From positions 62,001 to 126,000 of the forward strand of contig JACQYW010000005.1 in assembly GCA_016208015.1 (NCBI GenBank): 64,000 nt of DNA, written 5' to 3'. The notes beneath the pieces are model-generated. The model was not told the DNA's origin and searched no databases. It was given only the letters and a program-made list of their open reading frames with translations. How positions within the stretch are numbered: the first letter of the stretch is position 1; every line of letters starts with the position of its first letter. Source of the stretch: Nitrosomonadales bacterium (lineage in GTDB: Bacteria > Pseudomonadota > Gammaproteobacteria > Burkholderiales > Gallionellaceae). The position numbers and the translations under genes are program-made. Below, one piece after another: positions 8,026 through 16,194 of the stretch.

Positions 8026-8561
8026 ATTTTAGACTTATGGTCATGCGACTCTAGGTCATCAGTTTTTCAATTAGATTTACCGTGCCCTTCCCGTGCCCAA
8101 ATTGTGCCCAGCTTGTGCCCGCAATGTATTCTTTTGTTGGCTAGGGCGAGAATTTTGACTGTTGCTCTCCGAGCCCTTCTTCGAGTATCAGCCGTAGTCC
8201 GCAGTACCATGGCCCAAGTTACACAACTCCATCAAGAATCGACTTCACAAGCGTCTATCAGGTTGCATGCATTGCCTATGGCCGGCAGTTTTGATGGTTT
8301 GGTGCTTAAGAATTATTCCTTCCTATCTGCCCTGTCGTAGCGTTTCATGCGTTGCTTATGGCTGCGCAGGTTCTTTAGGTGCGAGCGCCCCCAAGTTTGA
8401 CCGCAAAGAATCAGTAGATGCGCCACTTCACGGCGCTACGTTCCCACCTGGAAAATGAGCTATGATTTTCGCCTCAGGCGAAATATGCGGTCGTTTAATA
8501 GCGCTCAGAACAAATAGAAATGCTGGAGCAGCAAGAAAACAGAGAACTAAGGGGATTCAGA
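8026..8561. other. Non-coding stretch inside the tRNA-Arg element
   Basis: No convincing gene lies in these 536 bases. They hold the GTGCCC iterons (8082-8120), a pair of degenerate direct repeats (8263-8288 and 8343-8369, about 21 of 26 positions alike), and a short hairpin TTTCGCC-TCA-GGCGAAA (8467-8483) about 80 bases ahead of the ATPase start. A 78-codon frame at 8104-8340 has no ribosome-binding site and no recognisable content. Confidence 0.6.
8082..8120 (+). repeat. Four GTGCCC iterons at exact 11-bp spacing
   Basis: GTGCCC occurs at 8082, 8093, 8104 and 8115, so each copy starts 11 bp after the last, on the same face of the helix. They begin 57 bases downstream of the intact tRNA-Arg, where tyrosine integrases of tRNA-inserted elements often have arm-type binding sites. 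That role is inference, because no integrase is present; a replication iteron or repressor array would look similar. Confidence 0.65.
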
Positions 8562-10076
8562 ATGAAAGATTTAATCAATGAACCCGATGCCCAAAGGCTG
8601 ATCTTTGGACTCCGCGACACAGGATATAACGTCAAGACAGCGACTGCGGATATCATCGACAACTCCATCGCCGCCAAAGCGGACAAGATTATGGTTGAAA
8701 TCGTCCTTCGCGATGATGGGCGAAAACTAGTCTACTTTGGAGACAACGGCGAAGGCATGGACGCTGATGGTATTTATCGCGCGATGCGTTATGGGGCTCC
8801 TGAGCGAGAAACTCCTGAAAGCCTTGGAAAGTTCGGTCTCGGACTGAAGACCGCTTCAAGTTCTGTCTGTCTCAAGTACACCCTAATTTCTCGCAAATCC
8901 GCAGATCAGGAATTGGCCAAATTTGCATGGGACCTTGATCATGTCGCTCAGGCAGAAAAGTGGGAAATGCTACATGAACCGCTCACAGCAGATGAGCATG
9001 AGATGTTCGACGAATTGTGTGGCGATAGCGGCACGCTTGTTATCTGGGAAAAATGCGACAGGATCCTAACCAAAGACTATGAGCCAGGCGGGACTCAGGA
9101 GAAGGCTGCAATTAACAGGCTTGCTGACAGTCTTTCCAAGCACCTTTCGCTTGTCTTCCACCGATTCCTCGACAAGACAGACAAACGAGAACGCGACATC
9201 GAGATTGTCATTAATCAGATTCCTGTAGAGCCTTGGAACCCCTTCTACCCCGAGCGTTCAGACCAAGTGCTGGCAGAAAAAAAGCAGACTCTCGAAGTGG
9301 AACTGCCAGATGGCTCTGTCGAGACTGCAAAAATCAGAGCATGGATTCTGCCTCATCGGAATGACATGACGAGGGATGAGGAAAAGATCCATGCTCGCAT
9401 TGCGAACCGCGCTCAGGGTTTTTATATCTATCGAGAAGGACGCCTAATTCAAGACGGCGGATGGATGGAGGTTTTTGGTGTCCCCGAGCCTCACTACTCG
9501 CTGTTGCGCATTGAATTCGACTTCGGGCATAAGCTGGACGATGCTTTTCGAATAGATGTGAAGAAGTCTCGCATTCTCTTTCACCCGGAACTTGCAGATG
9601 GCCTACATGAATTGCTACAGCCGATTTATCGTGAGGCAGGTCACCGTTATCGCAGGAAAAACCGCGAGCATGCGAATGCTCAATCGATAGATCACACTAG
9701 CGCTAACAAAAATATTGCAGACACTGGAAATGCTGAAAAGCCGCAAGTGGATTCGGTCGATCAGAAGACGCAATCTGCAGTAGTGTCGAATAACATGGGA
9801 CCCAAGATCCGGCTCAAGGTGCCTATACAAAGTTATGTGAGTTCCGAAACGATCTATGTGGAAGCCGCGGAGAATATAACTACTGGAGAGCTTTGGCAGC
9901 CAGCGCTGCGGAGCACAGGCGATAGTGGCCATGTGCCGGCAGTCCTGCTGAACAAGCATCATGACTTTTACCAAAAAATTTATAAGCGTGCAGCAGCTAA
10001 CGGTTATGCAGTCGAAGGGATGGACCTGCTTTTGTGGGCATTCGCAGTCGCTGAGCAACTAGTATTATACGATTAG
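8562..10076 (+). CDS. GHKL-fold ATPase, MORC/MutL/Hsp90-like
   Basis: A 504-residue protein with an N-terminal GHKL ATPase domain. The N box is ADIIDNSIAAKA (Asn34), motif G1 is DNGEGMD (61-67), and the ATP lid with motif G2 is GKFGLGLKTAS (89-99). A middle S5-like region follows (to about 370, with FYIYREGRLI), then a polar linker and a C-terminal domain containing NKHHDFYQKIYKR and GMDLLLWAFAVAEQL. The ATG at 8562 has AAGGGG 7 bases upstream; a start at 8520 lacks one. Related bacterial ATPases occur in restriction-like defence operons with Z1 ATPases and nucleases. Here the gene stands alone in a tRNA-inserted element, so a defence role is inference. Codon use is more A+T-rich than the neighbours. 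Confidence 0.85.
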   Translation: MKDLINEPDAQRLIFGLRDTGYNVKTATADIIDNSIAAKADKIMVEIVLRDDGRKLVYFGDNGEGMDADGIYRAMRYGAPERETPESLGKFGLGLKTASSSVCLKYTLISRKSADQELAKFAWDLDHVAQAEKWEMLHEPLTADEHEMFDELCGDSGTLVIWEKCDRILTKDYEPGGTQEKAAINRLADSLSKHLSLVFHRFLDKTDKRERDIEIVINQIPVEPWNPFYPERSDQVLAEKKQTLEVELPDGSVETAKIRAWILPHRNDMTRDEEKIHARIANRAQGFYIYREGRLIQDGGWMEVFGVPEPHYSLLRIEFDFGHKLDDAFRIDVKKSRILFHPELADGLHELLQPIYREAGHRYRRKNREHANAQSIDHTSANKNIADTGNAEKPQVDSVDQKTQSAVVSNNMGPKIRLKVPIQSYVSSETIYVEAAENITTGELWQPALRSTGDSGHVPAVLLNKHHDFYQKIYKRAAANGYAVEGMDLLLWAFAVAEQLVLYD

Positions 10077-10082
10077 TTTCAG

Positions 10083-10113
10083 TGGTTTCCGAAGCCACCC
10101 GCCGGGCGCACCA
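10083..10113 (+). pseudogene. 3' fragment of the split tRNA-Arg gene (right end of the insertion)
   Basis: The fragment contains the anticodon loop and 3' stem (TGGTTTCCGAAGCCA), then jumps to CCCGCCGGGCGCACCA, the 3' T-stem strand, acceptor strand and CCA. About 19 bases of variable loop and T arm are missing. Its CGGGCGC is the exact complement of GCGCCCG at 7834. It ends 13 bases before the next start codon. Confidence 0.82.
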
Positions 10114-10126
10114 CAGACACATTCCG

Positions 10127-11452
10127 ATGACGATGAACGCGAAGCCAGATACCGAACATGAAGATCTGCGGGTGTCGCTGCCGCACGAGGCGTTCAAGGC
10201 TTCGTTGCCGTACCTGCTCGCGCTGGTCCTCATCGCCATCGTCGGCTACTGGCTCATCGATCCCGCCCCGCCCAAAAGGATCGTCATCTCCATCAGCAAG
10301 GAGGACGGCAACTACCAGGCCTACGCGCGCCTTTACGGAGCGCTGCTCAAACAGGACGGGGTGGCGCTGGAGATACGCGAGTCCGAAGGCCCGCTGCCCA
10401 GTCTGGACGAATTGCGCAAAGAGGGAACGGACACAGATATGGCGTTCGTTCCGGGCGGTGTGGCGGGGGCGGAGTCGACAGTGGGCCTGGTCTCGCTCGG
10501 CAGCCTGTATTACGAACCGCTGTGGATATTCAGCAAGGGACAACGCAGGATAGAGCATCTGTCGGCGTTGAAAGGCAAACGCATCGCGGTCGGCAGGACC
10601 GGCAGCGGTACCGGCATCCTGGCGCAGATGATCCTGAATGCGGCCGGGGTGAACGCGCAGAACAGCACCTTCTACGAGATCGGCGAAGACGATGCCAGGG
10701 AAGCGTTGCGCCACAACGTGGCGGACGTGATCTTCATTTCCGGCGTGCCCACCTCTCCGCTCGTTCAGGAGATCGCGACCCTGCCCGGAGTGACACTGGT
10801 CGATCTGGACGAGGCCGAGGCCTACTCGCGCCAGTTCAACTTCCTGCGCCATCTGGTGCTGCCGGAAGGCGCGCTGAGTCTCGAATCCAACGTGCCCCCG
10901 CACGAGGTGCATCTGCTGGCACCCACGGTCACGCTGGTGGCGCGCGAATCCATGCATCCGGCGCTGGTGTATCTGGTGCTCAAGGTGCTCACCCGCGTTC
11001 ACGGCGGGGCGGGCATGCTACAGCAGGAGCGCGAATTCCCGTCCGACAAGGACACCGATTTCGAGATGAGCAGCCAGGCTGCGCATTTCTACGAATCCGG
11101 CCCGCCTTTCCTCGACCGCTACCTGCCGTTCTGGGCGGCCACCTTCGTCAACCGCGTACTCATCATTTTGCTGCCGCTGCTGGCACTGGCCATCCCGCTC
11201 AGCCGCATCGCTCCCGCCACCTATAACTGGCTGGTCAAGTCGCGCATCCACAAGCTGTATGGAGAGCTGCGCTTCCTCGAGCTGCAACTGCGCAACGCCG
11301 CCGAGCCGGTCGATCTGGCGAGCTTCCGCAAGAGACTCGACGTCACCGAGAACAAGGTCAACCACCTGCGCCTGCCGGTGGCCTTCTCCAGCCACCTGTA
11401 CGAACTGCGCAGCCACATCGAGCTGGTGCGCGCTAAACTTTCCCGCACCTGA
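10127..11452 (+). CDS. TAXI-family substrate-binding protein with two membrane segments
   Basis: A 441-residue protein of the TAXI type (TRAP-transporter-associated extracytoplasmic solute-binding proteins). An N-terminal membrane segment (about residues 28-44) is followed by a two-lobed binding domain with the segments AFVPGGVAGAES, GKRIAVGRTGSGTG and NVADVIFISG. A second hydrophobic segment (about 345-365, VNRVLIILLPLLALAIPL) and a cytoplasmic helical tail follow. The extra membrane segment and tail are not found in simple periplasmic TAXI proteins, and no TRAP permease is adjacent. The start lies just beyond the tRNA-Arg fragment and lacks a clear ribosome-binding site; a second ATG is at 10133. 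Confidence 0.82.
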   Translation: MTMNAKPDTEHEDLRVSLPHEAFKASLPYLLALVLIAIVGYWLIDPAPPKRIVISISKEDGNYQAYARLYGALLKQDGVALEIRESEGPLPSLDELRKEGTDTDMAFVPGGVAGAESTVGLVSLGSLYYEPLWIFSKGQRRIEHLSALKGKRIAVGRTGSGTGILAQMILNAAGVNAQNSTFYEIGEDDAREALRHNVADVIFISGVPTSPLVQEIATLPGVTLVDLDEAEAYSRQFNFLRHLVLPEGALSLESNVPPHEVHLLAPTVTLVARESMHPALVYLVLKVLTRVHGGAGMLQQEREFPSDKDTDFEMSSQAAHFYESGPPFLDRYLPFWAATFVNRVLIILLPLLALAIPLSRIAPATYNWLVKSRIHKLYGELRFLELQLRNAAEPVDLASFRKRLDVTENKVNHLRLPVAFSSHLYELRSHIELVRAKLSRT

Positions 11453-11506
11453 GCCGATACTACATCTACAGGGGCGCCGATCGCTCCCGGACCAAGGAGG
11501 TGTGCC

Positions 11507-11722
11507 ATGACCATCGTGATGAACATGAGCGGATACGAGATCGAGCGCGACAAGGTCGCGGTCGAACAGTACGGCGACGAGGTGATGTGCGCGGGATGGA
11601 ATCCGCAACTGGCGCTGGCTGGTGAGCATGCCCGAGTGACCGAGCGGGGAGCGATGCCCGGCGATCTGGCGAGTGCGGATGTCGATGCCTTTTTGAGCAG
11701 GATGTACGCATACCAGCGTTAA
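11507..11722 (+). CDS. Small uncharacterised protein (71 aa)
   Basis: A 71-residue soluble-looking protein (MTIVMNMSGYEIERDK...) with a near-perfect ribosome-binding site, AAGGAGGTG, just ahead of the ATG. Composition and codon use match the genomic background. No domain is recognised. The spacing (54 bases after the TAXI gene) allows cotranscription. The strong translation signal makes it a real gene in my view, but nothing in the sequence points to its role. Confidence 0.7.
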   Translation: MTIVMNMSGYEIERDKVAVEQYGDEVMCAGWNPQLALAGEHARVTERGAMPGDLASADVDAFLSRMYAYQR

Positions 11723-11862
11723 ACAGTCTGATTCGGGGGCGGTCGCGCCGGCGCAGCCGTTCTTGTTGCAAGCCTTATCCTGTGCCCCGTTCGGGGTGTC
11801 AGCCCGAAGTGCCACAGGGCGCTCTGTGTTATTCTTCAGACAGTGTTTCCAAGACCATTCCC

Positions 11863-13767
11863 ATGAGATTTCTGTTGCCGCTGTTGCTGGCGCTGCCCTT
11901 GTGCGCGCTGGCAGAACCCGAGAGCGATTTCCGCGCCGCACGCGAGGCCTTGCGTGTCGGCAACCTCGCTCGTCTGGACAAGGCGGTGGAGAACCTTCAG
12001 GACACACCGCTGGAGATCTATGGCGCCAATTTCCAGTTGCGTGCGCGTTTGAGCACACGCGCCACCGCGCCGATCAAGGCGTTCCTGGCACGCGGCGACG
12101 AAAGCCCGGTGGTCGACCAATTCCGTGGCGACTGGCTGAAATTTCTCGGCAAACACCAGAGCTGGGAGGCCTTCGCCGACGAATACCCGCATCTGGTGAA
12201 CATGGATGACGAGCTGGCCTGCTATGCCCTGCAGTTGCGCCAGCAAAGCGATGATGCGGGCGCGTTGGCCGAAGCGCGCAAGCTCTGGTTCCGCGACGAC
12301 GAGATGCCGGAGAGCTGCACGCCGTTGTTCGAGCGCGCGCGGAAACTCGGCATCATCACGGATGCGGACGTGTGGAAGCGCATGCGTCTGGCGCTGGAAG
12401 GCGGCAACATCTCGTTCGCAAAGCTGCTCATCCGGCAGTTGCCCAAGTCGGAGCAATTCCCGGCGGCCGAGTTGAGCGTGGCTTCGGGCAATCCGCGCCG
12501 CTATCTGGAAAAGACCAAATTCGAGAACGCGGGTACCGGGCGGCGCCTGACCGCCTTGTTCGCCCTGTTGCGGCTGGCCAGACAATCGCCGCAGATCGCC
12601 TTCGCGCGCTGGGAGAAGATCGCCAATTATTTCACCGAGGAAGAACAGCGCTATTTTTTCGGCTGGGTCGGCTTCGCCGGTGCGCAGTCTCATGACGAGC
12701 GCGCACTGCTCTGGTATGCGGTCGCGGGTGATGCCGCGCTGAATCCGAAGCAGCTCGCCTGGCGCACCCGTGCCGCCTTGCGCGCGCAGAACTGGCACGA
12801 GGTGTGGTCCAGCATCAGCGCGATGTCGCCGCAACAGCAGAGCGAAGGTGCATGGCGTTACTGGAAAGGGCGCGCGCTGCAGCAATTGGCGCGGCCGGCC
12901 GAAGCGGAAGAACTGTTCGCAGAATTGAGCGGCGAATACAATTACTACGGTCAACTCGCCGCCGAAGAACTGGGTAAAGAACCGGGAGCGGACGTGTTGT
13001 CGGCAGCAAGCTACCGCTCGAGCGTGGCAGAGGTCGAGGCCGTCCAGAACATGCCCGCAGTACAGCGTACCCTGCAGCTCTATCGTATGGAGATGCGCAC
13101 CGAAGCGGCAAAGGAATGGGCATGGGCGACGCGCAAGTTCAGCGACCGGCAGTTGCTGGCCGCTGCCGAAGTGGCGCAGCGCAACGAGATGTATGACCGA
13201 TCCATCAACGCGGCGGACCGCACGGTCAGCGTGCACGATTTCAACCTGCGCTACCCCGCGCCCTACCGCGAGGCGCTGCGCGAGAACCTGGACAAGCACG
13301 GCCTGGAAGAGGCCTGGGTGTACGGCCTGATGCGGCAGGAGAGCCGTTTCGCCACCAGGGCGAAATCCGATGTCGGCGCAGCGGGTCTGATGCAGATCAT
13401 GCCGGACACGGCACGCTGGGTGGCAAGGCAGATCGGCATGAAAAGCTACCGCAAAGGTCTCATTCACCAGTTGGACGTGAACATCAAGCTCGGCACCTAT
13501 TACATGAAGACCGTGTTCAAACAGTTCGACGAGAATCCCGCGCTGGCCTCTGCCGCCTATAACGCCGGGCCGGCACGGGCGAAACAATGGCGCGGCATGC
13601 AGCCGCTGGAAGGCGCCATCTACGTGGAGACCATCCCCTTCGACGAGACGCGCGACTATGTGAGAAAAGTGCTGAGCAACACAATCTATTACTCCATGCT
13701 GTTCGGACAAACGTCGCAATCGCTCAAGCAGCGGCTGGGGACGATCGAAGCCAGGAGCCAGAAATGA
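11863..13767 (+). CDS. slt: Soluble lytic murein transglycosylase
   Basis: A 634-residue periplasmic enzyme with a Sec signal peptide (MRFLLPLLLALPLCALA), a long alpha-helical superhelical part (about 20-460) and a C-terminal SLT domain. The catalytic glutamate is Glu493 in RQESRFATRAKS. The motifs GAAGLMQIMPDTA and SAAYNAGPARAK follow. The enzyme cleaves glycan to 1,6-anhydro-muropeptides. The length matches Slt70-type proteins. The ATG at 11863 begins the signal peptide; the longer reading adds 27 unrelated residues. Its stop overlaps the cca start by 4 bases (ATGA). Confidence 0.94.
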   Translation: MRFLLPLLLALPLCALAEPESDFRAAREALRVGNLARLDKAVENLQDTPLEIYGANFQLRARLSTRATAPIKAFLARGDESPVVDQFRGDWLKFLGKHQSWEAFADEYPHLVNMDDELACYALQLRQQSDDAGALAEARKLWFRDDEMPESCTPLFERARKLGIITDADVWKRMRLALEGGNISFAKLLIRQLPKSEQFPAAELSVASGNPRRYLEKTKFENAGTGRRLTALFALLRLARQSPQIAFARWEKIANYFTEEEQRYFFGWVGFAGAQSHDERALLWYAVAGDAALNPKQLAWRTRAALRAQNWHEVWSSISAMSPQQQSEGAWRYWKGRALQQLARPAEAEELFAELSGEYNYYGQLAAEELGKEPGADVLSAASYRSSVAEVEAVQNMPAVQRTLQLYRMEMRTEAAKEWAWATRKFSDRQLLAAAEVAQRNEMYDRSINAADRTVSVHDFNLRYPAPYREALRENLDKHGLEEAWVYGLMRQESRFATRAKSDVGAAGLMQIMPDTARWVARQIGMKSYRKGLIHQLDVNIKLGTYYMKTVFKQFDENPALASAAYNAGPARAKQWRGMQPLEGAIYVETIPFDETRDYVRKVLSNTIYYSMLFGQTSQSLKQRLGTIEARSQK

Positions 13768-14993
13768 GTGGCATTAAAGACATGCAGATATATTGCGTCG
13801 GCGGCGCGGTGCGCGACCGCCTGCTCGGTCTGCCGGTGCAGGATCACGACTGGGTCGTGGTCGGCAGCACGCCGGAGCAGATGGAAGCGCGCGGCTTCAA
13901 ACCCGTGGGCAGCGACTTCCCCGTGTTCCTGCATCCCGACACGCACGAGGAATACGCGCTCGCGCGCACCGAGCGCAAAGTGGCGCAGGGCTACAGAGGT
14001 TTCACCGTCTACACTTCGCCCGACGTGACACTGGAGCAGGACCTGCTGCGCCGCGACTTCACCGTCAACGCCATCGCGCAGGATGCTGACGGCAACCTCA
14101 TCGACCCCTACAACGGCCAGGCCGACCTCAAGGCGGGCATCCTGCGCCATGTCAGCGACGCTTTTGCCGAAGACCCGGTGCGCATCTTGCGCGGAGCGCG
14201 CTTCGCCGCGCGCTTCGGCTTCACCTTCGCGCCGGAGACATTGGCCTTGATGCGCACGATGGTGGAGAACGGCGAAGTGGATGCACTGGTCGCCGAACGC
14301 GTGTGGCAGGAACTCGCGCGCGGCCTGATGGAAAAACATCCTTCGCGCTTCTTCACCACCCTGCGCGAATGCGGCGCACTGAAAAAGATCTTGCCCGAAG
14401 TCGATGCGCTCTACGGCGTGCCGCAACCCGCGCACTACCATCCCGAGATCGACTGCGGCGTCCACGTGATGATGGTGGTGGACGACACCGCCAAACATGA
14501 CCGGCCATTGGAAGTGCGTTTCGCCGCACTCGGCCACGACCTCGGCAAAGCCACCACGCCGGAAGACACCCTGCCGCGCCACATCGGCCACGAACAGCGC
14601 AGCGTCGACCTGCTCAAGAACGTGTGCGAACGCCTGCGCGTGCCCGGCGAATGCCGCGACCTCGCCCTGCTCGTCGCGCAATATCACAGCCACGTGCACA
14701 AGGTGCGCGAACTGCGCGCCGACACCATCGTCAAAGTGTTCGACCGCTGCGACCTCTGGCGCAAACCGGAACGCTTCGCCCAGATACTGCTCGCCTGCGA
14801 ATCCGACGCCCACGGCCGTACCGGCCACGAGAACGACGCCTACCCGCAATCCGCCTACATGCTGGAATGCGCCAAAGCCGCACAAGCGGTGAACGCAGGC
14901 GACATCGCGCGCGCTTGTGCCGACAAGAACCTCATTGCTGACAAGGTGCGCGAAGCGCGCATCCTGGCGGTGGAAAAAGTCATCAAGCACTGA
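13764..14993 (+). CDS. cca: CCA-adding tRNA nucleotidyltransferase with HD domain
   Basis: A 409-residue multifunctional CCA protein that adds or repairs the tRNA 3' CCA. Visible parts are the N-terminal nucleotidyltransferase signature VGGAVRDRLLG, the metal-binding DHD in DHDWVVVG, the RRDFTVNAIA motif, the EDPVRILRGARFAARF motif, and a C-terminal HD phosphohydrolase domain (CGVHVMMVVD, HDLGKATTP). The start at 13764 has AGGAG 6 bases upstream; a second ATG at 13782 would begin closer to E. coli Cca but has no ribosome-binding site. It is coupled to slt by an ATGA overlap. Confidence 0.95.
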   Translation: MSGIKDMQIYCVGGAVRDRLLGLPVQDHDWVVVGSTPEQMEARGFKPVGSDFPVFLHPDTHEEYALARTERKVAQGYRGFTVYTSPDVTLEQDLLRRDFTVNAIAQDADGNLIDPYNGQADLKAGILRHVSDAFAEDPVRILRGARFAARFGFTFAPETLALMRTMVENGEVDALVAERVWQELARGLMEKHPSRFFTTLRECGALKKILPEVDALYGVPQPAHYHPEIDCGVHVMMVVDDTAKHDRPLEVRFAALGHDLGKATTPEDTLPRHIGHEQRSVDLLKNVCERLRVPGECRDLALLVAQYHSHVHKVRELRADTIVKVFDRCDLWRKPERFAQILLACESDAHGRTGHENDAYPQSAYMLECAKAAQAVNAGDIARACADKNLIADKVREARILAVEKVIKH

Positions 14994-15085
14994 TTTTCAG
15001 TCGGGCGAGTTGTTACACCCTGGATGGCATAGTCGATGCCAAACGCATGAGTGCTTTTGATACCGCAACAGGAGGCAAGCCCGTC

Positions 15086-16009
15086 ATGACGCTCAACAAC
15101 CTGCTCGTGTTCCTCGCCCTCACCGGCATCTATGAACCCTCCGCCGTCCAGCAATTGCCGGACGGGCGCTTCCTGGTGGTTGAAGACGAGAAGAAACATC
15201 CGCTCAGTCTGTTTGCGCTCAATGCCGACGGCAGCGTACGCAGCACGCCGTTGGGTCCCGCGCTGTTTCAGGGCGACGACGAATTCTGGAAACTGGATGA
15301 TCTGGAAGGGCTGGCCATCGACCGTGCTGGATTCATCTATGCGCTGACATCGCACTCGCGCGACGGTGACGGCGACGAGAAAAAATCTCGCGACAAGCTG
15401 GTGCGCTTCCGCATCGACGGCGAGCGCGTGGTGGACACCACCGTGGTCAAAGGGCTCAAGCCAGCGTTGAGGGCGGCGCATCCCGAACTGGCGCATGCCG
15501 CAGAGATACGCGATGTGAAGAACAGCGGCGGACTCAACATCGAAGCACTGGAGATCACCCCCGACCATCAGCAACTGCTGATCGGCCTGCGCAGCCCGCT
15601 GCTGAACAAGCGCGCCATCATCGCCCGCGTCGAGAATCCCGCAGCGGTCTTCGACCGTGGCGCAAAGCCGCGCATCTCCGCCACCCTGCAAACGCTGGAC
15701 CTCGGCGGCAACGGCCTGCGCGGCATGTCCTACATTCCCGCGCTCGGCGGTTATCTTCTCATCAGCGGCCCGGTCGCGCGCGAACAGGTCCACTTCCAGC
15801 TCTGGTTCTGGAACGGCCAACCGGATGCCCCGGCCCGCCGCGTCACGGCACCCGGCGTGCAAGGTTTCGAACACGCGGAAGGCGTCAGCCCCGCCGTGAT
15901 CGACGGCAAGCAGCGCATCATGATTGTGAGTGATGATGGGAGCAGGGAAGAGGGGCGCTATGCGCGCTACCTGTTGCTTGATCCGGCGCAATTGCAGATT
16001 GTGCCTTGA
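15086..16009 (+). CDS. DUF3616 family beta-propeller-like protein
   Basis: A 307-residue protein matching the DUF3616 family, with repeated beta-rich segments such as LPDGRFLVVEDE, DDLEGLAIDRAGFIYALTSHS, LNIEALEITPDHQQLLIGLR and LRGMSYIPALGGYLLISG, as in a propeller. No catalytic residues are evident and the function is unknown. No clear signal peptide is seen from this start. The ATG at 15086 has AGGAGG 10 bases upstream, whereas a start 39 bases earlier has none. It is the last G+C-rich gene before the accessory stretch. Confidence 0.78.
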   Translation: MTLNNLLVFLALTGIYEPSAVQQLPDGRFLVVEDEKKHPLSLFALNADGSVRSTPLGPALFQGDDEFWKLDDLEGLAIDRAGFIYALTSHSRDGDGDEKKSRDKLVRFRIDGERVVDTTVVKGLKPALRAAHPELAHAAEIRDVKNSGGLNIEALEITPDHQQLLIGLRSPLLNKRAIIARVENPAAVFDRGAKPRISATLQTLDLGGNGLRGMSYIPALGGYLLISGPVAREQVHFQLWFWNGQPDAPARRVTAPGVQGFEHAEGVSPAVIDGKQRIMIVSDDGSREEGRYARYLLLDPAQLQIVP

Positions 16010-16194
16010 TGTGGCGCGGCAATTGAGGGTTCAGGCAGAAACTATCTAGGCCAAATGGCATATTGCTGTGGGGTTCAATGTCGGGTAGCGTCTGCAAGTA
16101 CGAAGCGGGGTCCGTGGTTCCTGGCGTGCCGAGGCAAGGCTCATTTCCGAATAAATCAACTCCTGTATATTTTATTTGTGGAAGGGACTTATCA

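Larger units (their letters stand above)
7862..10095 (+). mobile_element. Small island inserted in tRNA-Arg, bounded by 13-bp direct repeats
   Basis: The segment between the two copies of TGGTTTCCGAAGC (7862-7874 and 10083-10095) interrupts a tRNA-Arg gene and is visibly more A+T-rich than its flanks. Inside are an 8-bp-stem hairpin (7878-7910), an intact tRNA-Arg(CCG), four 11-bp-spaced GTGCCC repeats, about 440 bases of non-coding DNA and one GHKL ATPase gene. There is no integrase or recombination gene, so it is either the remnant of a larger tRNA-integrating island or a passenger moved by a helper. The carried tRNA would have replaced the gene destroyed by insertion. Confidence 0.75.

Noticed and set aside
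8104..8340. 78-codon frame in the tRNA-Arg element
   Set aside because: Non-ATG start in the iteron array, no ribosome-binding site, no recognisable content.
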